Assembly: GCA_947476275.1 (NCBI GenBank)
Contig: CANJPQ010000005.1
Span: 109,504 to 173,503, forward strand
From: Fidelibacterota bacterium
GTDB lineage: Bacteria > Pseudomonadota > Alphaproteobacteria > Rhodospirillales > Rhodospirillaceae
DNA: 64,000 nt
Reading direction: 5' to 3'
Under the pieces are notes generated by a model that ran no database searches, was not told the DNA's origin, and saw nothing but the letters and a program-made list of their open reading frames with translations. Below, one piece after another: positions 8,302 to 18,612 of this stretch; within the stretch, counting starts at the first letter, position 1; each line of letters starts with the position of its first letter. A program made the translations under genes and the position numbers.

Positions 8302-8637
8302 TCAAGCATTAGATCCGGGATTGCTGCTAAACAGCTGTTTCTTATCGGCTTTGCCCTTCCACTCTTCCGCGTCGGCCGGGGTCTCGCCCTTGGCGGTGAT
8401 GTTGGGCCACTTATTGGCGTATTCCGCGTTGATGCTCGCCCAGGCTGCAGCGGCTTCGTCCGAATCGGGGACGATCGCTTCCGCCGGGCACTCGGGCTCA
8501 CACACGCCGCAATCGATGCATTCGTCAGGGTGAATGACGAGCATGTTCTCGCCTTCGTAAAAACAATCCACCGGGCACACTTCCGTGCAGTCCATGAACT
8601 TGCACTTGATGCAATTTTCGACAACGACATACGCCAT
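8302..8637 (-). CDS. fdxA: Ferredoxin FdxA, 7Fe type
   Basis: A 111-residue ferredoxin carrying one [3Fe-4S] and one [4Fe-4S] cluster, a cytoplasmic electron carrier. Cysteines sit at 9, 17, 21 and 25 (with an extra at 12) and at 40, 43, 46 and 50, in the FdII-type spacing [17 protein letters not shown] and [11 protein letters not shown]. The C-terminal extension (about 60 residues, including [16 protein letters not shown]) is typical for the family. The start ATG at 8637 has AGGGG upstream; the longer open frame is a chance extension. The leader contains a 12-bp tandem repeat. Confidence 0.95.
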   Translation of the reverse strand: MAYVVVENCIKCKFMDCTEVCPVDCFYEGENMLVIHPDECIDCGVCEPECPAEAIVPDSDEAAAAWASINAEYANKWPNITAKGETPADAEEWKGKADKKQLFSSNPGSNA

Positions 8638-8648
8638 GGTAGAGAGAT

Positions 8649-8678
8649 CCCCTGATTCGTACCGCGCCCCTGATTCGT
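8649..8678. repeat. Tandem 12-bp repeat in the fdxA leader
   Basis: CCCCTGATTCGT occurs at 8649-8660 and again at 8667-8678, an 18-bp period. On the fdxA strand each copy carries AGGGG, so the duplication presents two Shine-Dalgarno-like blocks; only the nearer one is close to the fdxA start. Confidence 0.7.
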
Positions 8679-8802
8679 CCCGTGGCTGTGCCAGGGCACG
8701 GGGCGCGGCCAACGCCGCAAGAATAGCGCCGCGGCGCCACGGGCACTTCCGTAGGCGATTTCCCGCGCGGGCGTCAAGAACCCCTTCCCCCGGCGGCCGC
8801 TC

Positions 8803-9417
8803 ATGAGCGCAGCTCCCGCGCCGGTCCCACCGTCGGCCTTGCGCAATGCAGGCGCGATCCGGGATGTGCTGATGCCGCTTCTGACCGAAGCCCTGCCGCC
8901 CAACGCCACGGTGTTGGAGATCGCCTCCGGCTCCGGTCATCACGCAGCGGTGATGGCGGCAGCCTTGCCGCAGTTCATCTGGCAGCCGAGTGAACGCGAC
9001 CCGCAAGGCCACGCCGAAGTGACGGCGCGTGTGTCGGAGGCGCGGCTGGCCAACCTGCGCGCGCCCCTGCTCCTGGATGTGCTGAAGACGCCATGGCCCC
9101 TCGCACATGCCGACGCGCTGATGTGTATCAACATGATCCACATCAGCCCGTGGGAGGCGACCGATGCCGTGTTCGCCGGCGCGGCACGCCTGATGCCCGA
9201 CAAGGGTCTGGTGATGACCTATGGCCCCTATCGGATCGACGGCGACTGGGGCGCGGACAGCAACCGAATGTTCGACGCCTCGCTCCGACAGCGCAATCCG
9301 GCCTGGGGCGTGCGTGAGTTGCGCGACGTGGAACGCGTGGCTGCATCGCACGGCTTCACGCTGCAGGAGCGCTGGCCGATGCCGGCCAATAACTTCACGC
9401 TCGCGTTCACGAAGTGA
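8803..9417 (+). CDS. DUF938 SAM-dependent methyltransferase-like protein
   Basis: A 204-residue class I methyltransferase-fold protein of the DUF938 family. The SAM-binding glycine loop is [12 protein letters not shown] at residues 37-48, followed by QPSERDPQG (acidic ribose-binding region), [12 protein letters not shown] and YGPYRIDG, all conserved in this family. The substrate is unknown. It is divergent from fdxA and overlaps the next gene by four bases (ATGA at 9414), so the two are likely co-translated. No strong ribosome site precedes the ATG. Confidence 0.88.
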   Translation: MSAAPAPVPPSALRNAGAIRDVLMPLLTEALPPNATVLEIASGSGHHAAVMAAALPQFIWQPSERDPQGHAEVTARVSEARLANLRAPLLLDVLKTPWPLAHADALMCINMIHISPWEATDAVFAGAARLMPDKGLVMTYGPYRIDGDWGADSNRMFDASLRQRNPAWGVRELRDVERVAASHGFTLQERWPMPANNFTLAFTK

Positions 9418-9878
9418 CATCCGAAATTGTTGTCATTTTCGGCGCCGCCGTAGCGCAAGACGGACGGCCGAGTCCGGCCATGGCACGGCGCGTTGCCGCG
9501 GCGATCGCATACGGCGAACCCCGTGACGCCACGTTTCTGGTGACGGGCGGTGCAGTCGCCGCCGCCACGCCGGAAGCCGAGGTGATGGCGGCGTTACTGC
9601 GTGCCGCCGGGATCGCCGATGCGCGCATCATCGAGGAACCCTACGCCCGCAATACCCTGGAGTCCGTGCGCCGCTGCATGCCGCTGGTATCGACGGTGCG
9701 CCGCGTGGTGCTGTGCAGCGACGATTTTCACCTGCCGCGCTGCCGTTGGCTGTTCGCCCTTGCGGGGGTACGTGCGGCGTCGGTACCTGCGCGCCCGCAA
9801 CACCACCGCCTGTGGCCGATGGTGCGCGAAGCCTTGGCCATTCCCGTCGATACGGTGTGCTGGCTGTTCGGACGCTAG
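9414..9878 (+). CDS. YdcF/DUF218-like protein
   Basis: A 154-residue single-domain protein resembling the DUF218 (YdcF/SanA) family. It has an initial VVIFGAAV strand, an FLVTGGAV motif near residue 42, a central [12 protein letters not shown] segment (family pattern E..A.NT.EN) and [12 protein letters not shown], where many members have V(T/S)..YH..R. There is no membrane segment, unlike SanA. The biochemical role is not established. It overlaps the upstream methyltransferase and, by four bases, the convergent S4 gene. Confidence 0.8.
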   Translation: MTSEIVVIFGAAVAQDGRPSPAMARRVAAAIAYGEPRDATFLVTGGAVAAATPEAEVMAALLRAAGIADARIIEEPYARNTLESVRRCMPLVSTVRRVVLCSDDFHLPRCRWLFALAGVRAASVPARPQHHRLWPMVREALAIPVDTVCWLFGR

Positions 9879-10185
9879 AAACTGCGCCGATGCAACGGCG
9901 GTGCGGCATCTTCCCAGGTCAACCGCTCTTGGGGGGCGGTGCGGGCATAGAGTGCTTGCGCTTCCGCCGCCGGGCCGCGGCGGGTGCCGAGCGCGCGCAC
10001 TTCAACCGTGTGTCGGATGGGACCGGTGACGATGGCGAGTGCGTCGCCGACCTTCACGTCCGCGCTGACCTTCTCGACCACCTTGCCGTTCAACGTCACC
10101 TGACCGCGGTCGATCAATTTTTGCGCATCGGCACGGCTTTTGGTGAAGCGGGAAAACCACAGCCACTTGTCGAGACGCAACGCGC

Positions 10186-10189
<4 letters not shown>
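9875..10189 (-). CDS. S4-domain RNA-binding protein (Hsp15-like)
   Basis: A 104-residue RNA-binding protein. The S4 domain occupies residues 4-60: LRLDKWLWFSRFTKSRADAQ, then LIDRGQVTLNGKVV. In Hsp15 and relatives the domain binds rRNA on stalled 50S subunits. The basic tail ends in PPLHRRSF. It starts inside the stop of the helicase gene (ATGA-type overlap), implying co-expression of two RNA-handling proteins. Confidence 0.9.
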
Positions 10190-12702
<2,513 letters not shown>

Positions 12703-12732
12703 GGCGGACCCTCACAAGAGAGCACGGGATGG

Positions 12733-13134
12733 TCAGGGATTGGTGCCGTCGTCGGGTTGGGCGTCGGGCTGGGCCAGGTGCCGTGGATCGCGATAGCGGC
12801 GGCGAACATACTCACGGAGGCGTCGCTCCATCGTGTCAAAGGCGTCGCGTACGGCAATGTTAACGTCCTGATGATCCTTCAACGCATGCGGATCCTTGGG
12901 ATCGCGTTTGACGACCAAGTCCTCGCCCGGCACGCCCAGAAAGATCGAGACATGGAACGGCTCATCCTTGTGAGTGAGTGCGGAACGGCTGCGGTGGTGC
13001 TGTTCGACCGTCACCCGGCAGGTCGTGATGCGGTCGAAGTATTGTTCGAGTTTTGCGACTTTTTCGAGGATACGGCTTTCGACCGCATCGGACTTGTCGA
13101 TTCCGTGGAAGGCAATCTGGACGGGGTTTTGCAT
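12733..13134 (-). CDS. hpf: Ribosome hibernation promoting factor, short HPF/RaiA type
   Basis: A 133-residue member of the HPF/YfiA family, which bind the 30S decoding centre in stationary phase. It shows the beta-alpha-beta-beta-beta-alpha pattern: VQIAFHGIDKSDAVESRI, then KLEQYFDRITTCRVTVEQ, then FHVSIFLGVPGEDLVV and a C-terminal AVRDAFDTMERRLREYVRRR helix. It lacks the long C-terminal dimerisation domain of long-form HPF common in Alphaproteobacteria. The tail is acidic/proline-rich. The gene precedes the helicase on the same strand. Confidence 0.88.
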   Translation of the reverse strand: MQNPVQIAFHGIDKSDAVESRILEKVAKLEQYFDRITTCRVTVEQHHRSRSALTHKDEPFHVSIFLGVPGEDLVVKRDPKDPHALKDHQDVNIAVRDAFDTMERRLREYVRRRYRDPRHLAQPDAQPDDGTNP

Positions 13135-13430
13135 TCAAAAGCTCCGCTTGTTGAGTGGCGGACCAACGGTACGGCGGGACAGCTGCACCGCATCACGGGG
13201 GCCATGATATCCAAGGCCCGAGGACACCAGGATGATCCGAATCAATGACACAACGCAATCAACACTGAGATAGGATCGGCCCGACGGTTTCTCCCCGCGC
13301 GCCGGGCCCTTGGCTTTCGCGCGCAAGGCCTTGCATGGTCCGGAGTTCCGCCATATCTGCTCGCCCGGGCGCGGGAACTGACCGCCACCCCACAACCCAT
13401 GCGACATCCCTGCACTGTGGAACACCGCCC
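13135..13430. other. Divergent intergenic region hpf-htpG
   Basis: 296 bp between divergent genes, expected to hold both promoters. A heat-shock-like promoter for htpG is visible at 13330-13358. I see no gene in it. Confidence 0.5.
13330..13358 (+). promoter_or_regulatory. Candidate RpoH (sigma-32) promoter of htpG
   Basis: CTTGCA (13330-13335) and CCATATCT (13351-13358), 15 bp apart, resemble the sigma-32 consensus CTTGAA and CCCCATNT. The position, about 75 bp before the htpG start codon, and the identity of the gene as a chaperone support it. No transcript evidence is available. Confidence 0.4.
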
Positions 13431-15353
13431 ATGACCAAAGCCAAGGAAAAGCCTCCTGTTGAAAAGGGCGAGAATCTCGCCTTCCAGGCGGAAGTCGCGA
13501 AGTTGCTCGATATCGTCGTGCACTCGCTCTACTCGAATCGGGAGATCTTTCTCCGGGAACTGATCTCCAACGCCTCCGACGCCTGCGACAAGCTGCGCTA
13601 CGCCGCCCTCACGCAGCCAAGCCTGACGGACGGTTCGGCTTATGAGATCCACATCGCCCCGGACGCCAAGGCCAAGACGCTGACCGTGCGCGACAACGGC
13701 ATCGGCATGAGCCATGACGAGTTGGTGGCGAATCTCGGCACCATTGCCAAGTCCGGCACCGCGGATTTCCTCAAGGGCCTGTCCGGCGACGCCGCCAAAG
13801 ACGTCAGTCAGATCGGCAAGTTCGGCGTGGGTTTCTATTCCGCCTTCATGGTGGCGGACAAAGTCTCGGTCACCAGCAAGAAGGCCGGCGAGACCCAAGG
13901 CTGGCTGTGGGAAAGCGACGGCCGCGGCACGTTCTCGGTGTCGCCGACCGAAGACGCCGCCCGCGGCACACGCATCGTGCTGCATCTGAAAGACGATGCC
14001 ACCGAGTTCGCGGACCCCACCAGCTTGCGTCGCATCGTGCGCACGTATTCGGACCACATCGCCTTGCCGGTGATCCTCGATCCGGCGCCGGGGGCGGAGA
14101 CCAAGGAAGAAGGCGAAACGCCCGAAGCGCCAAAAGAAGAAACACTGAATTCGGCGTCGGCGCTGTGGATGCGCCCGAAGAATGAAATCACGGCCGAGCA
14201 GTACAAGGAATTCTATCACCACGTCGGCCACGCCTTCGACGAGCCGTGGCATACGCTGCACTATCGGGCGGAAGGTGCCGTGGAATACACCGCACTCCTG
14301 TTCATTCCGTCGCAGAAGCCGTTCGACCTGTTCCATCCGGAACGCAAAGGACAGGTGAAGCTCTACGTGAACCGCGTGTTCATCTCCGACACGCTCGAAG
14401 GAATGATGCCGCGATACCTGCGTTTTGTGCGCGGCGTGGTGGATTCGCCCGATCTGCCGCTGAACATCAGCCGCGAGATCCTGCAAGACAATCCGCTCCT
14501 GAAGAAGATCCAGAGCGGCATCGTGCAGCGCCTGGTGAAGGACCTGAAGAAGCGCGCCGAGAGCGCGGAGGACTACGCGAAGTTCTGGGACACCTTCGGC
14601 GCCGTGTTCAAGGAAGGCCTGTACGAAGATTTCGAGCGCCGCGAAGAGCTGCTCGACCTCGCGCGCTTTACCTCCACGCACGGCGACGGCCTGGTGTCGT
14701 TGAAGGACTACGCGAGCCGCATGAAGGAAGGCCAGGACGCGATCTATTACATCACCGGCGACAACGCCGCGGCGCTGAAAGCGAGCCCCCAACTCGAAGG
14801 CTTCCTCGCCAAGGGGATCGAGGTGCTGCTGCTGACGGACCCGATCGACGAGTTCTGGGTGCCGTCGGTCGGCGTCTACGACAAGAAGCCGCTGCGCAGC
14901 GTCGGTGAATCCGGCGCCGATCTCTCCGGCATCAAGGGCGGCGACCAAAAAGAGGAAGAACCGCTCGGTGCGGCCGCGGAGACCGCGGTGAAGGATCTGA
15001 TCGAGAAGCTCAAGAAGACGCTGGGCGAAGCCGTCGCCGACGTGAAGTCGTCGACGCGTCTCACCGGCAGTCCAGTGTGTCTGGTGGCCGACAGCGGCGG
15101 CATGAGCCTGCATCTGGCCCGGTTGCTGAAGCAGCACGGCGAAGGCCCTGCAGGCGCTGCGGTCAGGAAGGTGCTTGAGATAAACCCAAAGCATGACGTG
15201 ATAAAAAAACTTATGGCCGTTGGCGGCGAAGCTTTTGACGACGTCGCCTTCCTGCTGCTCGACCAAGCCCGCATCGTAGAAGGCGAAACAGTGCCGGATC
15301 CGGCTGCTTTTGCCCGCCGCATGTCCACGGTGATGGCGAAGGGTTTGATTTAG
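13431..15353 (+). CDS. htpG: Chaperone HtpG (Hsp90)
   Basis: A 640-residue bacterial Hsp90, a cytosolic ATP-dependent chaperone dimer. The GHKL ATPase domain begins AFQAEVAKLLDIVVHSLYSN, with FLRELISNASDA, DNGIGM and GKFGVGFYSAFM. The middle domain contains LYVNRVFISD and LPLNISREILQ. The C-terminal dimerisation domain ends near residue 630. ATG 13431 follows the family start; an earlier in-frame start would add 32 unlikely residues. It is divergent from hpf. Confidence 0.97.
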   Translation: MTKAKEKPPVEKGENLAFQAEVAKLLDIVVHSLYSNREIFLRELISNASDACDKLRYAALTQPSLTDGSAYEIHIAPDAKAKTLTVRDNGIGMSHDELVANLGTIAKSGTADFLKGLSGDAAKDVSQIGKFGVGFYSAFMVADKVSVTSKKAGETQGWLWESDGRGTFSVSPTEDAARGTRIVLHLKDDATEFADPTSLRRIVRTYSDHIALPVILDPAPGAETKEEGETPEAPKEETLNSASALWMRPKNEITAEQYKEFYHHVGHAFDEPWHTLHYRAEGAVEYTALLFIPSQKPFDLFHPERKGQVKLYVNRVFISDTLEGMMPRYLRFVRGVVDSPDLPLNISREILQDNPLLKKIQSGIVQRLVKDLKKRAESAEDYAKFWDTFGAVFKEGLYEDFERREELLDLARFTSTHGDGLVSLKDYASRMKEGQDAIYYITGDNAAALKASPQLEGFLAKGIEVLLLTDPIDEFWVPSVGVYDKKPLRSVGESGADLSGIKGGDQKEEEPLGAAAETAVKDLIEKLKKTLGEAVADVKSSTRLTGSPVCLVADSGGMSLHLARLLKQHGEGPAGAAVRKVLEINPKHDVIKKLMAVGGEAFDDVAFLLLDQARIVEGETVPDPAAFARRMSTVMAKGLI

Positions 15354-15453
15354 CGCGCCGTCACCACGGCTATGGCCGTGGCGTGTCGCTTAACCTACCA
15401 TGGCTGTTCGCCGGCCCCATTCGCGGGTCGACAGCAGCCTTGGGAGGGATGCG

Positions 15454-16995
15454 ATGTCTGCGACTTTCGGGAATTCCACGAGTAAACGCACGTTCCTCAA
15501 GACGATGGGCGTCGGTGCGCTCACCGGCGTGCTGCCGACCTGGCGTCGCGCCGAGGCTGCGACCGCAACGTACGATCTGATTGTGATCGGCGCGGGCACC
15601 GCCGGCATGCCGACGGCGATCTTCGCCGCCGATCGCGGCGCGAAGGTTCTGGTGATCGAGAAGTCGCCGGTGCTCGGCGGCACACTCGACCGCTCCGGCG
15701 GACAGATGGCCGCATCGGGCACGGTTTTCCAGAAAGCCAAGGGCATCGTCGACAGCCCCGATATCCACTTCGAAGACAATATGCGCATCAACGGCTGGAC
15801 GGCCGATCCGATGATCACCCGCATGTTCGTCGACAATGCCGGTGACTCGCTCAACTGGCTTGCCGCGAACGGGTTCCAGGTGATGCCGGATCATCCGGTG
15901 AAGGGCGCCGGCCACGAGTTCTTCTCGGTGGCGCGCTATCAGTGGGGCAAGGACGGCGGCAAGTCGATCCTCGCCACCATGGAGCCGCTGTTCCGCAAGC
16001 ACGTCGCGAGCGGAAAGATCAATCTGCAGCTCGAGACCGGCGCGATCGATCTGATCCAGGACAAGACCGGCGCGATCGTCGGCGTGACCGCCGAGAACGA
16101 CAAGGGCGTGCTGACCGACTATATGGCGAAGAACGTGTGCCTCGCCTCCGGCGGCTGCGCTTCCAACCCGCGCATGTTTGCGGACCTGCACAACAGCGTG
16201 CTGACCGCGCGCGTCGCGCATCCCTACGCGCTGGGTCAGGGCCTGACGCTGGGCATGAATGCCGGCGGCTACATGCGCGGCGGCGAGTTGTATCTCGGCT
16301 CGGCCCCGGCCTTGCTTGCGGACGACACCTATCCCTCCACCATCGACGCCAACTTCGATTGGCACCCGGAGACGCGGGCGATCTGGGAGATCTTCGTCAA
16401 TGCGCGCGGTGAGCGCTTCATGCGCGAAGACCATCCGAGCATCGACTACAAGGAAAAGTCGTGCCGCCGGCAGCCGGGCGAGTGCTTCTGGATCATCGCC
16501 GATCAGGAGATGATCGAGAAAGCGCCGCCGATGTTCCCGAAGTGGTCGAAGGAAAAGTTCATGAAGGCCTTCGGCACGCATCCGATGTTCGCCAAGGCGG
16601 AAACCTTGACGGCGCTGGCGGTGAAGGCCGGCATCCATTCGGACGAGCTCGTGAACACGGTGAAGACGTTCAATCGCTCGGTGAACGAGGGCCTGCCGGA
16701 TGCGTTGGGCCGCACCCATCGTCCGATGCAGATCACCAAGGGCCCGTACTATGCGGTGCGCCTGACGGCGTGGCAGCTGAAGTCGTTCGCGGGTCTCGCG
16801 GTCGACGGCAGACTGCGCGTCATCCGTCAGGACGGCACGGCGATCCCGAACCTGTTCGCCGCGGGCGAAGTCATCGGCGGCGGCGCCACCGGCGGCGGCG
16901 CGTACACCAACGGCAGCAACGTCACCCCGGCAATCACCTTCGGGCGCTTGATCGCCACGCGCTACATGAACTTCAAAGAGACGCGCTCAAGCTAA
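15454..16995 (+). CDS. Secreted FAD-dependent oxidoreductase (FAD_binding_2; fumarate reductase/ketosteroid dehydrogenase-like)
   Basis: A 513-residue flavoprotein. A leader with SKRTFLKTMGVGALTG looks like a signal peptide (possibly Tat, though a clear twin-arginine is absent). The FAD-binding Rossmann motif follows: YDLIVIGAGTAGMPTAIFAA, with VIEKS at the end of the second strand. The C-terminal FAD motif is LFAAGEVIGGGATGGGAYTN. Members reduce or dehydrogenate fumarate-like acids, steroids or other enone substrates, and the actual one is unknown. Start 15454 has GGGAGG six bases upstream. Its 3' end overlaps the convergent tandem hydrolase by nine bases. Confidence 0.85.
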   Translation: MSATFGNSTSKRTFLKTMGVGALTGVLPTWRRAEAATATYDLIVIGAGTAGMPTAIFAADRGAKVLVIEKSPVLGGTLDRSGGQMAASGTVFQKAKGIVDSPDIHFEDNMRINGWTADPMITRMFVDNAGDSLNWLAANGFQVMPDHPVKGAGHEFFSVARYQWGKDGGKSILATMEPLFRKHVASGKINLQLETGAIDLIQDKTGAIVGVTAENDKGVLTDYMAKNVCLASGGCASNPRMFADLHNSVLTARVAHPYALGQGLTLGMNAGGYMRGGELYLGSAPALLADDTYPSTIDANFDWHPETRAIWEIFVNARGERFMREDHPSIDYKEKSCRRQPGECFWIIADQEMIEKAPPMFPKWSKEKFMKAFGTHPMFAKAETLTALAVKAGIHSDELVNTVKTFNRSVNEGLPDALGRTHRPMQITKGPYYAVRLTAWQLKSFAGLAVDGRLRVIRQDGTAIPNLFAAGEVIGGGATGGGAYTNGSNVTPAITFGRLIATRYMNFKETRSS

Positions 16996-18546
16996 GAAGT
17001 CCAAAAATCCTTCGCCCCACTTCGTGAAGGCGGCGTCGAACAAGCGGAGTTCCGCGTTCGGCGCCGCCTTTGCCGCTTCTTGGGTCGTGCTGTAGTTGGG
17101 ATCGCGTACGGTTGTCGCCACCAGCGTCGGCACCGGCGAGGCCTTGAGCCTCGCATGCGTCGGGTACCGGAAGTGCGCTTGGTAGGCGGTGCGATAGCCG
17201 TTGCCCACCTTCATCAGCGAACACACCCGCTCATGCACCATGTCTGTGTCGAGGTACGGCTCGCGGCGGATGATGCCGCTGGGGTTTGACGCGAACCAGG
17301 GATAGTAGATTCCCTGATCGCGCATCTGGTGCCAGCACTGCAGGAGATGCCCGCCGTGCCAGACGGGCGAGACATCCGGCGTGTAGTGGGTCTGGAACGC
17401 GCGCTGCTCCGCGCCTTCATGCTGAAAGAGATTGCTCATCACCAGGCGGCGCACGAGGTCCGGTCGCGCCGTGGCGAGATCGAGACCGACGAAGCCGCCG
17501 CCCCACATGCCGTAGAAGTCGATCTGCGAGAGGCCCAGCTTGTCGAGGGCTGCGCCGAGCACGTCGGCATAGGCCATCACATCGACCGTGTCGCCGAACA
17601 TGCGGTCTGACTCGCCGGACCCCGGCAGATCGAACGCCATCACGGTGCGCTTGCCGAGGAAGCTGCGGGTAATGGGCTCCACTGTGCCAACGGAACTGGC
17701 CGCATCGTGCTGCACCAACAGCGGTACGGTCCGGGCATCGCCGTTCATGTGGAAGTGCAACTGCCCCGACGGCAAAGTGACGAAATCGCTCCACAGGGCG
17801 CCGGGGATGGGCTTCACCGGCGGTGGTGCGGGCGGCGACGGAAGATCGCTGGTGTACGTGGCGAGATCGACGCTGGGCACCGCGACAGCGTGCGCTTGGT
17901 ACGCCAATGCCGCGCGCAGCCCGAGGTGGTAGTTGCGGCCGTGGCCGGCGCCGGTGAGGAGCTGCACGGCGCGGGATTGCAGTTCCGCCGGGGACGGCAT
18001 CGCGGCATCGATGCGGTGGGCGAGAGACTTCTCCCACGGCGGCGCGAACACGTTCTCCTCGCGCAGACAGGCCCACAGCCATGCCAGATGGCGGCCGTCC
18101 CAGGTGGGCACGAAAGGGATCAAGGCATCGTCCACCGCCGCGCCGGTGGCGGGCGTAGGCACGTCCCGTGTCGAGACGGCGACGATCAGATCTGCGCGCT
18201 GCGACGCAAGCGACAACGCCACCAGCGCGCCCTGCCCCTCGCCGTACACGACGCACCGCTTGATGCCAAGCGCTTCGATGAAAGCGCCGACGTCTGCGGC
18301 ATAGTCGGGGATGGTGGGCGCGAGCGTCGCGAGGAGAGAAGAGTTGCCGTAGCCCGCGAGGTCCGGCGCGATCACTGTGAAGCGGTGCGCGTGCAGCAGC
18401 ATGGCCGGCACGAGGTCCTTCGAGGACCGCGGCAGGCGATGGAGCATGACCAGCGGCGGTCCCTTCCCGGCGCGGCGGTACTGCACCTGGCGAAGGCCGA
18501 GGGTGACGAAGTGGCGGGTGAGGCCTGGGATCGGAAATTCCGTCAT
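16987..18546 (-). CDS. Tandem alpha/beta-hydrolase-fold protein lacking both nucleophile serines
   Basis: A 519-residue protein with two successive alpha/beta-hydrolase domains (about residues 8-235 and 250-519). In each the usual nucleophile elbow G-x-S-x-G is altered: GEGQG at 102-106 puts glycine at the serine position, and GMWGG at 346-350 puts tryptophan there. The oxyanion HG motifs are also changed (HR at 36-37, HD at 280-281), while the PDLAGYGNS and FDLPGSGESD signatures after strand beta-4 are intact. It is therefore probably non-hydrolytic, or uses another chemistry. No signal peptide is seen. It lies between a flavoprotein gene and a TonB receptor gene. Confidence 0.8.
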   Translation of the reverse strand: MTEFPIPGLTRHFVTLGLRQVQYRRAGKGPPLVMLHRLPRSSKDLVPAMLLHAHRFTVIAPDLAGYGNSSLLATLAPTIPDYAADVGAFIEALGIKRCVVYGEGQGALVALSLASQRADLIVAVSTRDVPTPATGAAVDDALIPFVPTWDGRHLAWLWACLREENVFAPPWEKSLAHRIDAAMPSPAELQSRAVQLLTGAGHGRNYHLGLRAALAYQAHAVAVPSVDLATYTSDLPSPPAPPPVKPIPGALWSDFVTLPSGQLHFHMNGDARTVPLLVQHDAASSVGTVEPITRSFLGKRTVMAFDLPGSGESDRMFGDTVDVMAYADVLGAALDKLGLSQIDFYGMWGGGFVGLDLATARPDLVRRLVMSNLFQHEGAEQRAFQTHYTPDVSPVWHGGHLLQCWHQMRDQGIYYPWFASNPSGIIRREPYLDTDMVHERVCSLMKVGNGYRTAYQAHFRYPTHARLKASPVPTLVATTVRDPNYSTTQEAAKAAPNAELRLFDAAFTKWGEGFLDFLA

Positions 18547-18554
18547 GGGTCCCT

Positions 18555-18587
18555 AAATGCAAAACACCCAGCCGTGAGGCTGGGTGT
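18555..18587 (-). terminator. Rho-independent terminator of the TonB receptor gene
   Basis: Leftward perfect 10-bp stem ACACCCAGCC/GGCTGGGTGT with a 4-base loop followed by TTTGCATTT. It lies 26 bp past the receptor stop and just before the start of the tandem-hydrolase gene, so the two are transcribed separately. Confidence 0.85.
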
Positions 18588-18612
18588 TGAGCTTACGCGC
18601 GATGGATGGCGC

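Noticed and set aside
13242..15266. 674-residue minus-strand open frame across htpG
   Set aside because: Antisense shadow of htpG without recognisable motifs.
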